From contig CAYOKT010000035.1 in the NCBI GenBank assembly GCA_964404605.1, positions 1 to 30,587 of the forward strand: a stretch of 30,587 nucleotides of DNA, written 5' to 3'. The notes beneath the pieces are model-generated. The model ran no database searches, was not told the DNA's origin, and worked only from the letters and a program-made list of their open reading frames with translations. Source of the stretch: CAYOKT01 sp964404605. Its GTDB lineage: Bacteria > Electryoneota > Electryoneia > Electryoneales > Electryoneaceae. Made by a program: the position numbers and the translations under genes. Positions 1-7,560 of this stretch are shown in pieces. How positions within the stretch are numbered: position 1 is the first letter of the stretch; each line of letters opens with the position of its first letter.

Positions 1-28
1 TTTATTCTGTCATATAGTATCATAGAAA

Positions 29-88
29 CCTGTCAAACCCTGTCATCGGAGCTGACAGGGCCACCCATCCGGCGCGCCGTGCCCTTAC
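29..88. repeat. Dispersed repeat modules at left edge (hairpin plus GC palindrome half)
   Basis: Positions 38-45 (CCCTGTCA) and 53-60 (TGACAGGG) form a perfect 8-bp hairpin stem around a 7-base loop. Positions 29-66 align with 28616-28653 at 34 of 38 bases, and 41-61 is an identical 21-mer there (28628-28648). Positions 71-88 are identical to 28516-28533. The order of the two modules differs at the two sites, so these are mobile or reusable pieces rather than one long duplication. The hairpin lies just beyond the stop codon of the minus-strand operon and could help end its transcript, but only three T residues follow it on that strand. Confidence 0.8.
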
Positions 89-95
89 GAAGGGC

Positions 96-611
96 TCAGC
101 GGTGTTCGAGCTGGAGGATGTGCTGCGCGATGCGGTCCGCCTCCGCGCCCGCAATGTTGGCGAAGTCGGAATACTGTTCGACTTCGAGGCCGGTCGGATC
201 GGGGATATCCGTCATCTCGGGCGGGGTTTTCCGGCCGTATTCCCGGATGGAGAAGACCTTCCCCTCCAGTTCCGGGAACTTCTCGAGGAGGTTCTCCGCC
301 TGCCAGCGCTCCATGGTCAGGACGAGGTCCGCCTTTTTCATCATCGCGCGGGTGAACGGTTTTGAGCGGTGTCCCGCGAGGGTGAAACCGTTCATCTCGG
401 CGACGATCTTGATCACCGGGTGGGGGGGGCTGCCGGCGAAGGCGCGGACGCCGGCGGATTCCACCAGGATGGGTCTCCGGTGTATATCGGCTTTTTCATC
501 CAGGGCGTTGCGCAGGCGCTGCGCGAAGTAAGGGCTGCGGGTCACATTGGCGGTGCAGACGATGATGATCCGGAGTGGCTTGCGTTTGCGGTTGATCAAG
601 CGTGAGATCAT
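96..611 (-). CDS. Low-molecular-weight protein-tyrosine-phosphatase family protein
   Basis: A 171-residue cytoplasmic phosphatase of the LMW-PTP/arsenate-reductase fold, expected to hydrolyse phosphotyrosine or a similar phosphoester. After a short basic N-terminal extension, the P-loop is at residues 19-27 (CTANVTRSP), giving the C-x5-R catalytic cysteine (Cys19) and phosphate-binding Arg25. The general-acid loop is at 135-139 (DIPDP). The loop differs from the usual C-x-G-N-x-C-R-S-P in having Ala for Gly and Thr for the second Cys, so the protective disulfide of the classical enzymes cannot form. It is the last gene of the minus-strand operon, 61 bases after hpnD. LMW-PTPs often accompany polysaccharide export kinases, but none is visible here. 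No strong ribosome binding site precedes the ATG, so the exact start is uncertain. Confidence 0.85.
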   Translation of the reverse strand: MISRLINRKRKPLRIIIVCTANVTRSPYFAQRLRNALDEKADIHRRPILVESAGVRAFAGSPPHPVIKIVAEMNGFTLAGHRSKPFTRAMMKKADLVLTMERWQAENLLEKFPELEGKVFSIREYGRKTPPEMTDIPDPTGLEVEQYSDFANIAGAEADRIAQHILQLEHR

Positions 612-672
612 CGGTGCAGGGGCCCGATCCGGGTTGGGGCGGTCTGTGAACGCCCGGTGAGTCTGCCTTGTC

Positions 673-1539
673 TCAGCGTATCACGGTGATGGCTGTAAGC
701 ACTTCGCCGGCCTTGCGCCAGGGTGTCAGACGGACCCGATGGGTGAGCACACGCTGCGGGTCCTCTTCGATCTTCGCCAGCAGGGCATGGTATACCCGTC
801 TCATCGCCTCGGAGGTGAGCAGTTTCCGCGCGGCGCCCCGCGGCAGCAGCCGCTCCGCCTCTTCGTAGGCTGCTTCGGCGAGGGCGATCAACGCGCGGAC
901 GAGGGTCTCCACGTGACTGCTGCGCCGGCCGTGGGCGATATCCTCCACCGTGACCCCGTGCGCTTCGAGCAGCTCGCGGGGCACATAGACCCGCCCGCGT
1001 ATGGCGTCCGCGCGCAGGTCGCGGATCACGTTGGTCAGTTGCAGCGCACGGCCGAGGGAGACCGCGTACCGTTTCGCCTGCTCCCCCGCGACGCCGAAGA
1101 TCTCAATGCAGAGCAGCCCCACCGTTCCGGCCGCCCGGTAGCAGTATTCGTCCAGCTCGTCGATGGTGTTCAGCGCCACCGGGCCGATGTCGCCTTCCAT
1201 GCCCAGGATCAGGTCATCGAAATAGCGCTTCGTCAACCGGTACCGCCCGACCGTGTCGGCGAGAGCCAGTTCCATCGGGGTTTTCGGGTTGCCGCGATAG
1301 ACCCGTTCCAGCGCCCGTTTGACCAGCGTGAGCGCGGCTCGGCGCAGGGAGGGTTCCGGCAGCTCGTCCACCGCGTCATCCGCCGCGCGGCAGAACGCGT
1401 ACACCGCGTAGATGCCGTAACGCTTCGTGCGGGGCAGGAGCTGGAAGGCGAGGAAGAAGTTGCCCGCGCTGCGCTTCACGATCTCCCGGCAGTACTCGTA
1501 GGCGCTTTTCAAGTGGGGGATGCTGCGGATGACGTTCAC
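673..1539 (-). CDS. hpnD: Presqualene diphosphate synthase HpnD
   Basis: A squalene/phytoene synthase family enzyme (288 aa) that condenses two farnesyl diphosphates to presqualene diphosphate in the HpnC/D/E route to squalene and hopanoids. Two Asp-rich Mg-diphosphate motifs are visible: DDAVD at residues 54-58 and DLRAD at 174-178, the latter followed by the RVYVP segment common in this family. Family length is normal. The GTG start at 1539 overlaps the TGA of the preceding synthase by four bases (GTGA), which implies translational coupling. Assignment as the D rather than C enzyme rests on its pairing with the neighbour that carries the HYENF signature. HpnE and squalene-hopene cyclase are not in the window, so the end product cannot be told from here. 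Confidence 0.87.
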   Translation of the reverse strand: MNVIRSIPHLKSAYEYCREIVKRSAGNFFLAFQLLPRTKRYGIYAVYAFCRAADDAVDELPEPSLRRAALTLVKRALERVYRGNPKTPMELALADTVGRYRLTKRYFDDLILGMEGDIGPVALNTIDELDEYCYRAAGTVGLLCIEIFGVAGEQAKRYAVSLGRALQLTNVIRDLRADAIRGRVYVPRELLEAHGVTVEDIAHGRRSSHVETLVRALIALAEAAYEEAERLLPRGAARKLLTSEAMRRVYHALLAKIEEDPQRVLTHRVRLTPWRKAGEVLTAITVIR

Positions 1540-2483
1540 AACGGTACTCCACGCAAGGCCCGGAGCAGCAGGGCGGTCTTTTCCACCCGGCTTACCCGGA
1601 CCGGACGGCTCGCGGGATTGTAACCCGAACAGCGCAGTGCCCGCAAGGCCAATCGCCCGCCTCCATGAAACAGGACGAGCTGGCGGGCGAGCTCGGGCCT
1701 GACCCGCCTGATGAGCGGGCGACCCGCCGCAAGCAGCCGCTCCGCCCGCCCCGCCATGTCGCGAAGCAACTCCCGAAGGGGTGCCGGAGTGGGGGACCGC
1801 CCGAACATCTCCTCGCTCACCCCGAAACGATCCCGGCTCTCTTCCGGAAGATAGATCCGATCCCTGAGAAGGTAATCCTCCCGGACGTCCTGAAGGAAAT
1901 TAACCAGTTGCAGCCCGGTGCAGATTTCATCCGAGAGCCGGTCGAGCTCCGGGTCACGGTAACCATGCAATCGCAAGACCCACCGGCCCACCGGGTCCGC
2001 CGAGCCGGCGGTGTAACCCCGCAGCTCCTCCCAGGTCAGGTAGCGCCGCACGGTCTGGTCGCGGCGGAAGGCCTCCAGCATCTTCTCGAACAGCCCGCGC
2101 TCGATCCCGTGCTCGCGGATGACCGGCGCGAGGGCGATGAAGGCGGGGTGGCGGCACTCGCCACCTTGATAAATCGCATCGAGGTGGTCCTGCCACTCGT
2201 CCAGCAGGGCCAGGCGGCGCGAGGCGGTTTCCGGGGCGTTGCTCGCCCAGGCGTCCGCGATGTCGTCCGCGCCGCGGGCGAAGGCGTACAAGGCGCAGTA
2301 TTCATCGCGCCGGCGAGGGGGGAGAAACCAGGCCGCGACGGTGAAGTTCTCGTAGTGCCGGGCGGCGAGAGCGCGGCACCAGCGGCGTGCCTCCGGGAGC
2401 GTCCAGGCGCGGCGGGAAAGCTCTTCCGGCGCTTCGGATTCCGGCATGGGCTCTCCCGCTTCCGGGCGGTTCGCCTCAGGCAT
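1536..2483 (-). CDS. hpnC: Hydroxysqualene synthase HpnC
   Basis: The second squalene/phytoene synthase paralogue of the pair (315 aa). In the three-step pathway HpnC converts presqualene diphosphate to hydroxysqualene. The HYENF segment at residues 43-47 is typical of HpnC. Metal-binding motifs are DDIAD (73-77) and DVRED (199-203), followed by RIYLP. The ATG at 2483 overlaps the end of the phosphohexomutase gene by eight bases, and its stop overlaps hpnD by four. An in-frame ATG at 2447 with a GGGAGA upstream would remove 12 residues and is a plausible alternative, since the first 20 residues are low-complexity and Pro/Glu-rich. Confidence 0.88.
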   Translation of the reverse strand: MPEANRPEAGEPMPESEAPEELSRRAWTLPEARRWCRALAARHYENFTVAAWFLPPRRRDEYCALYAFARGADDIADAWASNAPETASRRLALLDEWQDHLDAIYQGGECRHPAFIALAPVIREHGIERGLFEKMLEAFRRDQTVRRYLTWEELRGYTAGSADPVGRWVLRLHGYRDPELDRLSDEICTGLQLVNFLQDVREDYLLRDRIYLPEESRDRFGVSEEMFGRSPTPAPLRELLRDMAGRAERLLAAGRPLIRRVRPELARQLVLFHGGGRLALRALRCSGYNPASRPVRVSRVEKTALLLRALRGVPL

Positions 2484-3834
2484 ACTGCTTCCGCACCTCG
2501 GCGAGAACCCCCTCGACCTCGGCGCGGTACTGCTCGAGCTGCTGTTCGCTTTCCGCCTCGAAACGGAGGACGAGCACCGGCTGGGTGTTGCTCGCCCGGA
2601 CCAGCCCCCACCCGTGGTCGAAATTCACCCGGACGCCATCGATGTCGACCACGTCGTAGCGCGCCTTGAAGTACTCGGCGACCTTGGCGACCACGTCGAA
2701 CTTGATCTCGTCCGGACAGTCCACCCGCATCTCCGGGGTGACCGGGTAGCGCGGCAGGTCGGCGAGCACCTCCGACAGGGGCCGGTCCTCCCCGGCGAGG
2801 ATCTCCGCCAGCCGGGCGGAGGCGTAGATGGCGTCGTCATACCCGTAGTAGCGGTCGTTGAAGAACATGTGGCCGCTCATCTCGCCCGCCAGCTTCGCGC
2901 CCGTCTCACGCAGCTTCGCCTTCAGCAGGGAGTGGCCGGTTTTCCACATCAGCGGCTTTCCACCGTGCCGGGCGATGTCGTCGTACAGCGCCCGGGAGCA
3001 CTTCACCTCGCCGATGACGGTCGAACCGGGATATCGCTTCAGAACGTGTCGTGCGAACAGCGCCAGCAGGCGGTCCCCCCAGAGCACCTGCCCCTTGTCG
3101 TCGATGACCCCGATGCGGTCGGCGTCCCCGTCATAGGCGACCCCGCACTCGAGGCCGTCCTCGAGCACCGTTTTCTTCAAATCCTCCAGGTTGCTTTCGA
3201 CGGTGGGGTCGGGGTGATGGTTCGGGAAACGGCCGTCCACCTCGCTGTACAGCTCTTCCGGTTCGCTGCCGAGGCGGCGGAACAGCTCGGGCGCGACGAG
3301 CCCGGCGACGCCGTTTCCGGCATCGAGGGCCAGCCGCACCGGACGGGCCAGGCGGATATCCCCGACGATCCGGTCGAGGTAGTCCGGGATCACGTCCTCG
3401 CCGCGGAGAACGCCGGTGCCGCTGGTGACACGGCGGTCCTCGATGCGCCGCCGCAGCTCCTGGATTCCCTCGCCGTACAGGGTTTCGCCCGCCAGCATCA
3501 TCTTGAAGCCGTTGAACTCCGGCGGGTTGTGGCTGCCGGTGATCTGCACCGCGCCGTCGGCCTTCAGGTGGATGTCGGCGAAATAGAGCACGGGAGTGGG
3601 CACCATGCCGATGTCGATCACCTCGACGCCGGCGGTGAGCGCGCCTTCGATGAAGGAATCCCGGAGGTCGGGACCGCTGAGACGGCCGTCGCGTCCGACC
3701 ACGATCCTCACCCCGCCCTTCTCGCGCACCCAGGAGGCGAAGCCCCGGCCAAGTTGTACGACCACGTCCGGCGTCAGGTCTATATGGACCACGCCGCGGA
3801 TGTCATATTGACGGAAAATCTGCGGGTTAATCAC
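2476..3834 (-). CDS. Phosphomannomutase/phosphoglucomutase
   Basis: An alpha-D-phosphohexomutase (452 aa) that interconverts hexose 6-phosphate and 1-phosphate, supplying Man-1-P for GDP-mannose or Glc-1-P for other sugar nucleotides. The catalytic phosphoserine loop is TGSHNP at 99-104 (Ser101), the Mg loop DGDADR at 235-240, the sugar-specificity loop GEMSGH at 317-322, and a C-terminal phosphate loop RASNT is present. The GEMSGH form is typical of dual-specificity PMM/PGM enzymes such as AlgC. The start is GTG at 3834, giving MINPQIFRQYDIRG, the family N-terminus, with a G-rich site about 11 bases upstream. It lies 92 bases after bshA and overlaps hpnC. Its likely functional partner ManC is in the divergent operon (10307-11404). 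Confidence 0.93.
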   Translation of the reverse strand: MINPQIFRQYDIRGVVHIDLTPDVVVQLGRGFASWVREKGGVRIVVGRDGRLSGPDLRDSFIEGALTAGVEVIDIGMVPTPVLYFADIHLKADGAVQITGSHNPPEFNGFKMMLAGETLYGEGIQELRRRIEDRRVTSGTGVLRGEDVIPDYLDRIVGDIRLARPVRLALDAGNGVAGLVAPELFRRLGSEPEELYSEVDGRFPNHHPDPTVESNLEDLKKTVLEDGLECGVAYDGDADRIGVIDDKGQVLWGDRLLALFARHVLKRYPGSTVIGEVKCSRALYDDIARHGGKPLMWKTGHSLLKAKLRETGAKLAGEMSGHMFFNDRYYGYDDAIYASARLAEILAGEDRPLSEVLADLPRYPVTPEMRVDCPDEIKFDVVAKVAEYFKARYDVVDIDGVRVNFDHGWGLVRASNTQPVLVLRFEAESEQQLEQYRAEVEGVLAEVRKQYA

Positions 3835-3926
3835 GGAAGCTGTACCCCCTTTCGCACCTCTTTCAGCTTCGACCCTTCGTCCGGCGGCGGCGGCCGCTCA
3901 ACGCTCCCCGCTGCGGCCGGGCGAAG

Positions 3927-5207
3927 TTATCTCTTCTTTGAAGAGACACCCAGTCCGTTGATGGTCGGCGCCCCGGGTGTTTTTCTCCCTCGCGCTCGGA
4001 GCTGCTCCTTCTCGAGTGCGTCGCACGGCGTGCCGGAGTCCGGTGTGTTCTCCGTTTCTCCCGTACCGGCCGCCGCGAGAGAGCGTCGATAGAGTTCCTC
4101 GTACCGGTCCACCGCCGCCTCCCGGGGGAACCGTTCGCAGGCGACGCGGCGGGCGCTGAGGGAGAAGGCATCGTACAGGTCCCTGTCCGCCAGCAGGCGC
4201 AGGGCGCTGCGGGCCATTCCCTCGACATCGCCGACTTGGTGGAGGAAACCGGTCTCACCGTCCACGACCACCTCCGGGAGACCCCCGGCGTTTGTCCCGA
4301 TGACCGGCACCCCGCAGGCCATCGCCTCGAGCGCCGCGAGGCCGAAGCTCTCCGCCGTCGAGGGCATGAGGAACAGGTCCGCGCAGGGGAGAATCGACTC
4401 GGCGTCATCCCGGGTCCCGAGGAAAAGGACCTCACCGGACCGCTCCGCGTCGTGCAACCGTGCTTCCGCTGCGACCCGCTCCGGACCGTCTCCCACCATC
4501 ACGAGGAAAACGTCCATCTCCCGCCGGACGCGGAGGAAGATGTCGACCACGTCCTGCACCCGTTTCACGGGACGGAAGTTGGACATGTGCAGGAGGATCG
4601 GCTTTTTCACCTCTCCGAGCCGGTCGCAGAGACGGCTGGGGTGGTCGGGATGGTAACGGTCGGTATCGACGAAGTTGTAGATCACGTTCGTGTCGCACCG
4701 GCAGCCGATAATTTCCTTCACCTGGGAGCCGAGCCACCGGCTGACCACGGTGACGGCGTCGGATTTCTCGATGCTGAAGCGTGTCGCCTGGAGATAGCTC
4801 GGGTCGTTGCCGACGATGGTGATGTCCGTTCCGTGCAGGGTCGTGATCAGGGGAAGATCCTCCCGCCCGGCGATGATCTTCGCCACCCAGCCCGCGAGGG
4901 CGTGGGGGATGGCGTAGTGGACGTGCAGGATGTCGAGGTGATACTCGCAGATCACCTCGCTGATCCGGGTCGCGAGGGCGAGGCTGTAGGGCGGATAGTC
5001 GAACAGCGGGTAGTCCGGGACCGGCACCGGGTGGAAGAAGACGCCCGGTTTGAGCGAATCGAGGCGGGCGGGTTGCCGGTAGGTGATGACATGCACTTCA
5101 TGCCCCCGCTCCGCCAGGGCGTGCGCCAGTTCCGTGGCGACCATCCCGCTGCCGCCGTGGGTCGGATAGCAGACGATCCCGATTCGCAGTGTGCCTGGTT
5201 CGCTCAT
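3927..5207 (-). CDS. bshA: N-acetyl-alpha-D-glucosaminyl L-malate synthase BshA
   Basis: A GT4 glycosyltransferase (426 aa) that joins UDP-GlcNAc to L-malate, the first step of bacillithiol synthesis. The N-terminus carries the Gly-rich donor loop (THGGSG, 16-21), then HVHYAIPHA and LHGTDIT segments characteristic of BshA, and the GT4 E-x7-E motif at Glu286-Glu294. The ATG at 5207 shares four bases with the stop of bshB1 (ATGA). The reading frame stays open further upstream, but that part lies inside bshB1 and is not family-like. The recognisable enzyme ends near residue 377, the usual BshA length, and about 49 extra residues rich in Gly, Thr, Lys and Arg follow with no motif I recognise. Confidence 0.94.
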   Translation of the reverse strand: MSEPGTLRIGIVCYPTHGGSGMVATELAHALAERGHEVHVITYRQPARLDSLKPGVFFHPVPVPDYPLFDYPPYSLALATRISEVICEYHLDILHVHYAIPHALAGWVAKIIAGREDLPLITTLHGTDITIVGNDPSYLQATRFSIEKSDAVTVVSRWLGSQVKEIIGCRCDTNVIYNFVDTDRYHPDHPSRLCDRLGEVKKPILLHMSNFRPVKRVQDVVDIFLRVRREMDVFLVMVGDGPERVAAEARLHDAERSGEVLFLGTRDDAESILPCADLFLMPSTAESFGLAALEAMACGVPVIGTNAGGLPEVVVDGETGFLHQVGDVEGMARSALRLLADRDLYDAFSLSARRVACERFPREAAVDRYEELYRRSLAAAGTGETENTPDSGTPCDALEKEQLRARGRKTPGAPTINGLGVSSKKR

Positions 5208-5935
5208 GGGTTCGCCTCCCCGGCCCCGTTGACCAGCAGCTCGAAGGGATCGCCGACCGGCACCGGGTTGCGGAGCAGGAAAGGCTCCCCCTTCGCCACG
5301 CCGATCAGCGCTCCGAACTGCGAGCCGCGTCCTTCGATCCACCCGATGAACCTGGCGGAGGAGAGGAGGGTTTCCGGTCCCTCGACGCCGGGAGAGTAGA
5401 ACTGGGTGCGGAAGGAGTGCACCGCGCGCATCTTTGTTTCCCAGGTATCGCTGACATCCACGATGAGATCCGCCTCGGCGTGCCACCACATGGGATAGCG
5501 GATCAACGCCTTCACCTTGTGACGGGGGAAGCCGCCGGGCCATTTCCCGACGTTCGCGAGGAAAACCGCTTCCTCGACAAGGGAGGCGCCCTGCAGGTGG
5601 TCGGGGTGGCGGTCGCGGGCCGCCGGGCCGATGACCATCCGCGGCTTGTGCTTCCGGATGATCTCGACCACGCTGCGCCTCTGGGCTTCGTCCCGGCTGT
5701 TCAGGCCGCCGTCCGGCAGGGAGAGGTTCTCCCGAAAGGCCACCCCGAGGATGCCTGCCGCCTCGCGCGCTTCCGCTTCCCGCTCCCCGGCGCTTCCGCG
5801 GGTGCCGAGTTCTCCCTTCGTCATGTCCACGAGCCCCACGGTGTACCCCTGCCGCACGAGCTTCGCCACCGTGCCGCCGCAGAGAAGCTCCACGTCATCG
5901 GGGTGAGGACCGAATGCCAGGACATCCACGCTCAC
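5204..5935 (-). CDS. bshB1: Bacillithiol biosynthesis deacetylase BshB1
   Basis: A zinc-dependent deacetylase of the PIG-L/LmbE family (243 aa) that removes acetyl from GlcNAc-malate to give GlcN-malate, the second bacillithiol step. The Zn site is visible as HPDD (His11, Asp14) with the distal His113 in HPDH (110-113). The FGPHPDD N-terminus and C-terminal YSPGVEGPETL segment resemble BshB1. The start is taken as GTG at 5935 because it overlaps the bshC stop by four bases (GTGA) and follows GGAGGAG by a suitable distance. The frame is open further upstream, but that stretch lies inside bshC. Together with bshA and bshC this completes the pathway within one transcript. Confidence 0.93.
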   Translation of the reverse strand: MSVDVLAFGPHPDDVELLCGGTVAKLVRQGYTVGLVDMTKGELGTRGSAGEREAEAREAAGILGVAFRENLSLPDGGLNSRDEAQRRSVVEIIRKHKPRMVIGPAARDRHPDHLQGASLVEEAVFLANVGKWPGGFPRHKVKALIRYPMWWHAEADLIVDVSDTWETKMRAVHSFRTQFYSPGVEGPETLLSSARFIGWIEGRGSQFGALIGVAKGEPFLLRNPVPVGDPFELLVNGAGEANP

Positions 5936-7560
5936 TCGAGCAGCTCCTCCATTTCGAGCAATCCATGTTGCCCGATCGCCTCGCCGCACCGGTTCATCAA
6001 GGGCTCCAGGATGTCCTTGCCGTAACGGGCAAAGTAATAGTGGGGCGAGATGATCCGTTCCTGGAGTTTTCCCCCCGGCCGGAGATGGGTGCCGACGCAC
6101 TCGAACGCCTCCACCATGTCCGAATGCTTGCGCTTCAGGGCCTGGATGAAGTTCGCTTCGAGCTTGTCCACCTGGTAGCGCACCTTGGCGAACGCCGTCT
6201 CCACCGCTCCTTCGAGATGGCTGAAGGACTCCGCGGCCAGCTTCATCAGCTCGTTCTCCGCCTGCCCGCAATAGGCGCGCGCCCGCTGTGCGGTCTCCCG
6301 GATCCCGACGTCGTCGAGGTTATGTAAAATCTCCCGCCCGATCGCCTGCGTGTCGCCGAGGAAGCTGTCCGCCTCGACCCCGAGTTTCTTCAGCCAGCGT
6401 TTCACCTTCTTCTCGACGAGGGTGAACCCGGCGCGGTGCAGCACCGCGGGGCGGGGCAGGTCCAGCAGGTCGAACGCGGTGGAAAGCTGCGCCCAGTAGG
6501 CCATCTCGTGCGGCCCGGCGATGTACGCCCCGGTGGGGAGGAGGGCGCTCTCGTACAGCGGCCGCAAGGTGACCCCCGGGGAGAGCCGTTCCGGTTCCTC
6601 GGCGGCGAGTTTCGCCAAGGCTTTTTGGGACAGGACGATGTCGCTCTGCGCCCGCTTGCCGTGTCCCCCGAGGACCACCTTGCGGCGGATCCCCTCCTCG
6701 AGGAGGAAGAGGGCGGGCCGGCCGGGGGCGACCGGGGCCTGGACCTTGTACCCGGCCTCCTCCAGCTCCCTCGACCTCTGCATGATGCGCTTCAGTCTTT
6801 CGTCGCCGCTTTCGGCGATCTGCTCCCAAAACGGCCGGCAGGCGCGTTTCAGCTCCGGGTCCTCGGCGTCCAGGATCACCAGTCCCATCGGGCCGAGAAT
6901 GCGGTTCCCCAGGTGGTGCAGCGCCCGCCCGAAGGTCTGCTCCGGCGGGTAACACTCCCGCAGCAGATCCAGGAGCGCCGGGGTGAATTCGTTGTCCGGC
7001 AGGTCTCGCTCGAGGCCCGCGATGAGTTCGCTGGCATGTTTGCCGAGACGAAGCTCTCCCACCGGGACGCGGTTGCCATGACCGTCCGCGCGGTACCAGG
7101 CGAGACGGTTCTCGAGGTTGATCCAGAAGACCTGCGCCGCTTCGGCGAGGTTGTGGTCGCTGGTCGCCGTCCAGAAGAGGGGAACGGTGCGGATGCCGCT
7201 CTCCCGCTGGATCCGCCGGGCGAGGTTGATCGCGGTGAGCGCCTTGTACAGGGTGAGCAACGGTCCCCCGCCCAGCCCCGCCTGCTGCCCGGTGACCACG
7301 GCGAGGGTCCCAGGCTCGTTCAACGCTTCGATGTTCTTCCGCGCCGCTTCGTGCAGGTCCAGGTTCTCGGATTGGGCGAGCAGGCGCTCGACCAGCAGTT
7401 TTCGCGGGCGGTCACGCTTCGCCTCCTGCTCCGACCTCGCGCGCCAGAGGTCCGCCTCCACGCGCGTGGGAAAGCCGAAATCGACACGAGCCCTGCCCTC
7501 GATGGTGTCCGCGACGAGGGCCGGAGTGCCGGGAAGTTCTCTCAACGGGATCAGTTTCAT
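5932..7560 (-). CDS. bshC: Bacillithiol biosynthesis cysteine-adding enzyme BshC
   Basis: The putative cysteine ligase of bacillithiol synthesis (542 aa, the usual family length), which adds L-cysteine to glucosaminyl-malate. Recognisable landmarks are VVTGQQAGLGGGPL about residues 89-102, the FWTATSDHNLAE segment that corresponds to the pseudo-HIGH region, and a long coiled-coil-like C-terminal part (AENELMKLAAESFSHLEGAV). Its ATG at 7560 overlaps the stop of the upstream methyltransferase by four bases, and its TGA overlaps the bshB1 GTG. The chain of overlaps argues that all four proteins are made together. Membership of the family is clear; the ligase reaction itself is assigned from genetics of the family. 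Confidence 0.94.
   Translation of the reverse strand: MKLIPLRELPGTPALVADTIEGRARVDFGFPTRVEADLWRARSEQEAKRDRPRKLLVERLLAQSENLDLHEAARKNIEALNEPGTLAVVTGQQAGLGGGPLLTLYKALTAINLARRIQRESGIRTVPLFWTATSDHNLAEAAQVFWINLENRLAWYRADGHGNRVPVGELRLGKHASELIAGLERDLPDNEFTPALLDLLRECYPPEQTFGRALHHLGNRILGPMGLVILDAEDPELKRACRPFWEQIAESGDERLKRIMQRSRELEEAGYKVQAPVAPGRPALFLLEEGIRRKVVLGGHGKRAQSDIVLSQKALAKLAAEEPERLSPGVTLRPLYESALLPTGAYIAGPHEMAYWAQLSTAFDLLDLPRPAVLHRAGFTLVEKKVKRWLKKLGVEADSFLGDTQAIGREILHNLDDVGIRETAQRARAYCGQAENELMKLAAESFSHLEGAVETAFAKVRYQVDKLEANFIQALKRKHSDMVEAFECVGTHLRPGGKLQERIISPHYYFARYGKDILEPLMNRCGEAIGQHGLLEMEELLE

Noticed and set aside
2446..4092. A 548-codon plus-strand open frame opposite the phosphohexomutase gene.
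   Set aside because: The minus-strand frame has the catalytic Ser, Mg and sugar loops of a phosphohexomutase. The plus-strand frame is rich in His, Val and Arg in the way antisense frames of GC-rich genes are.
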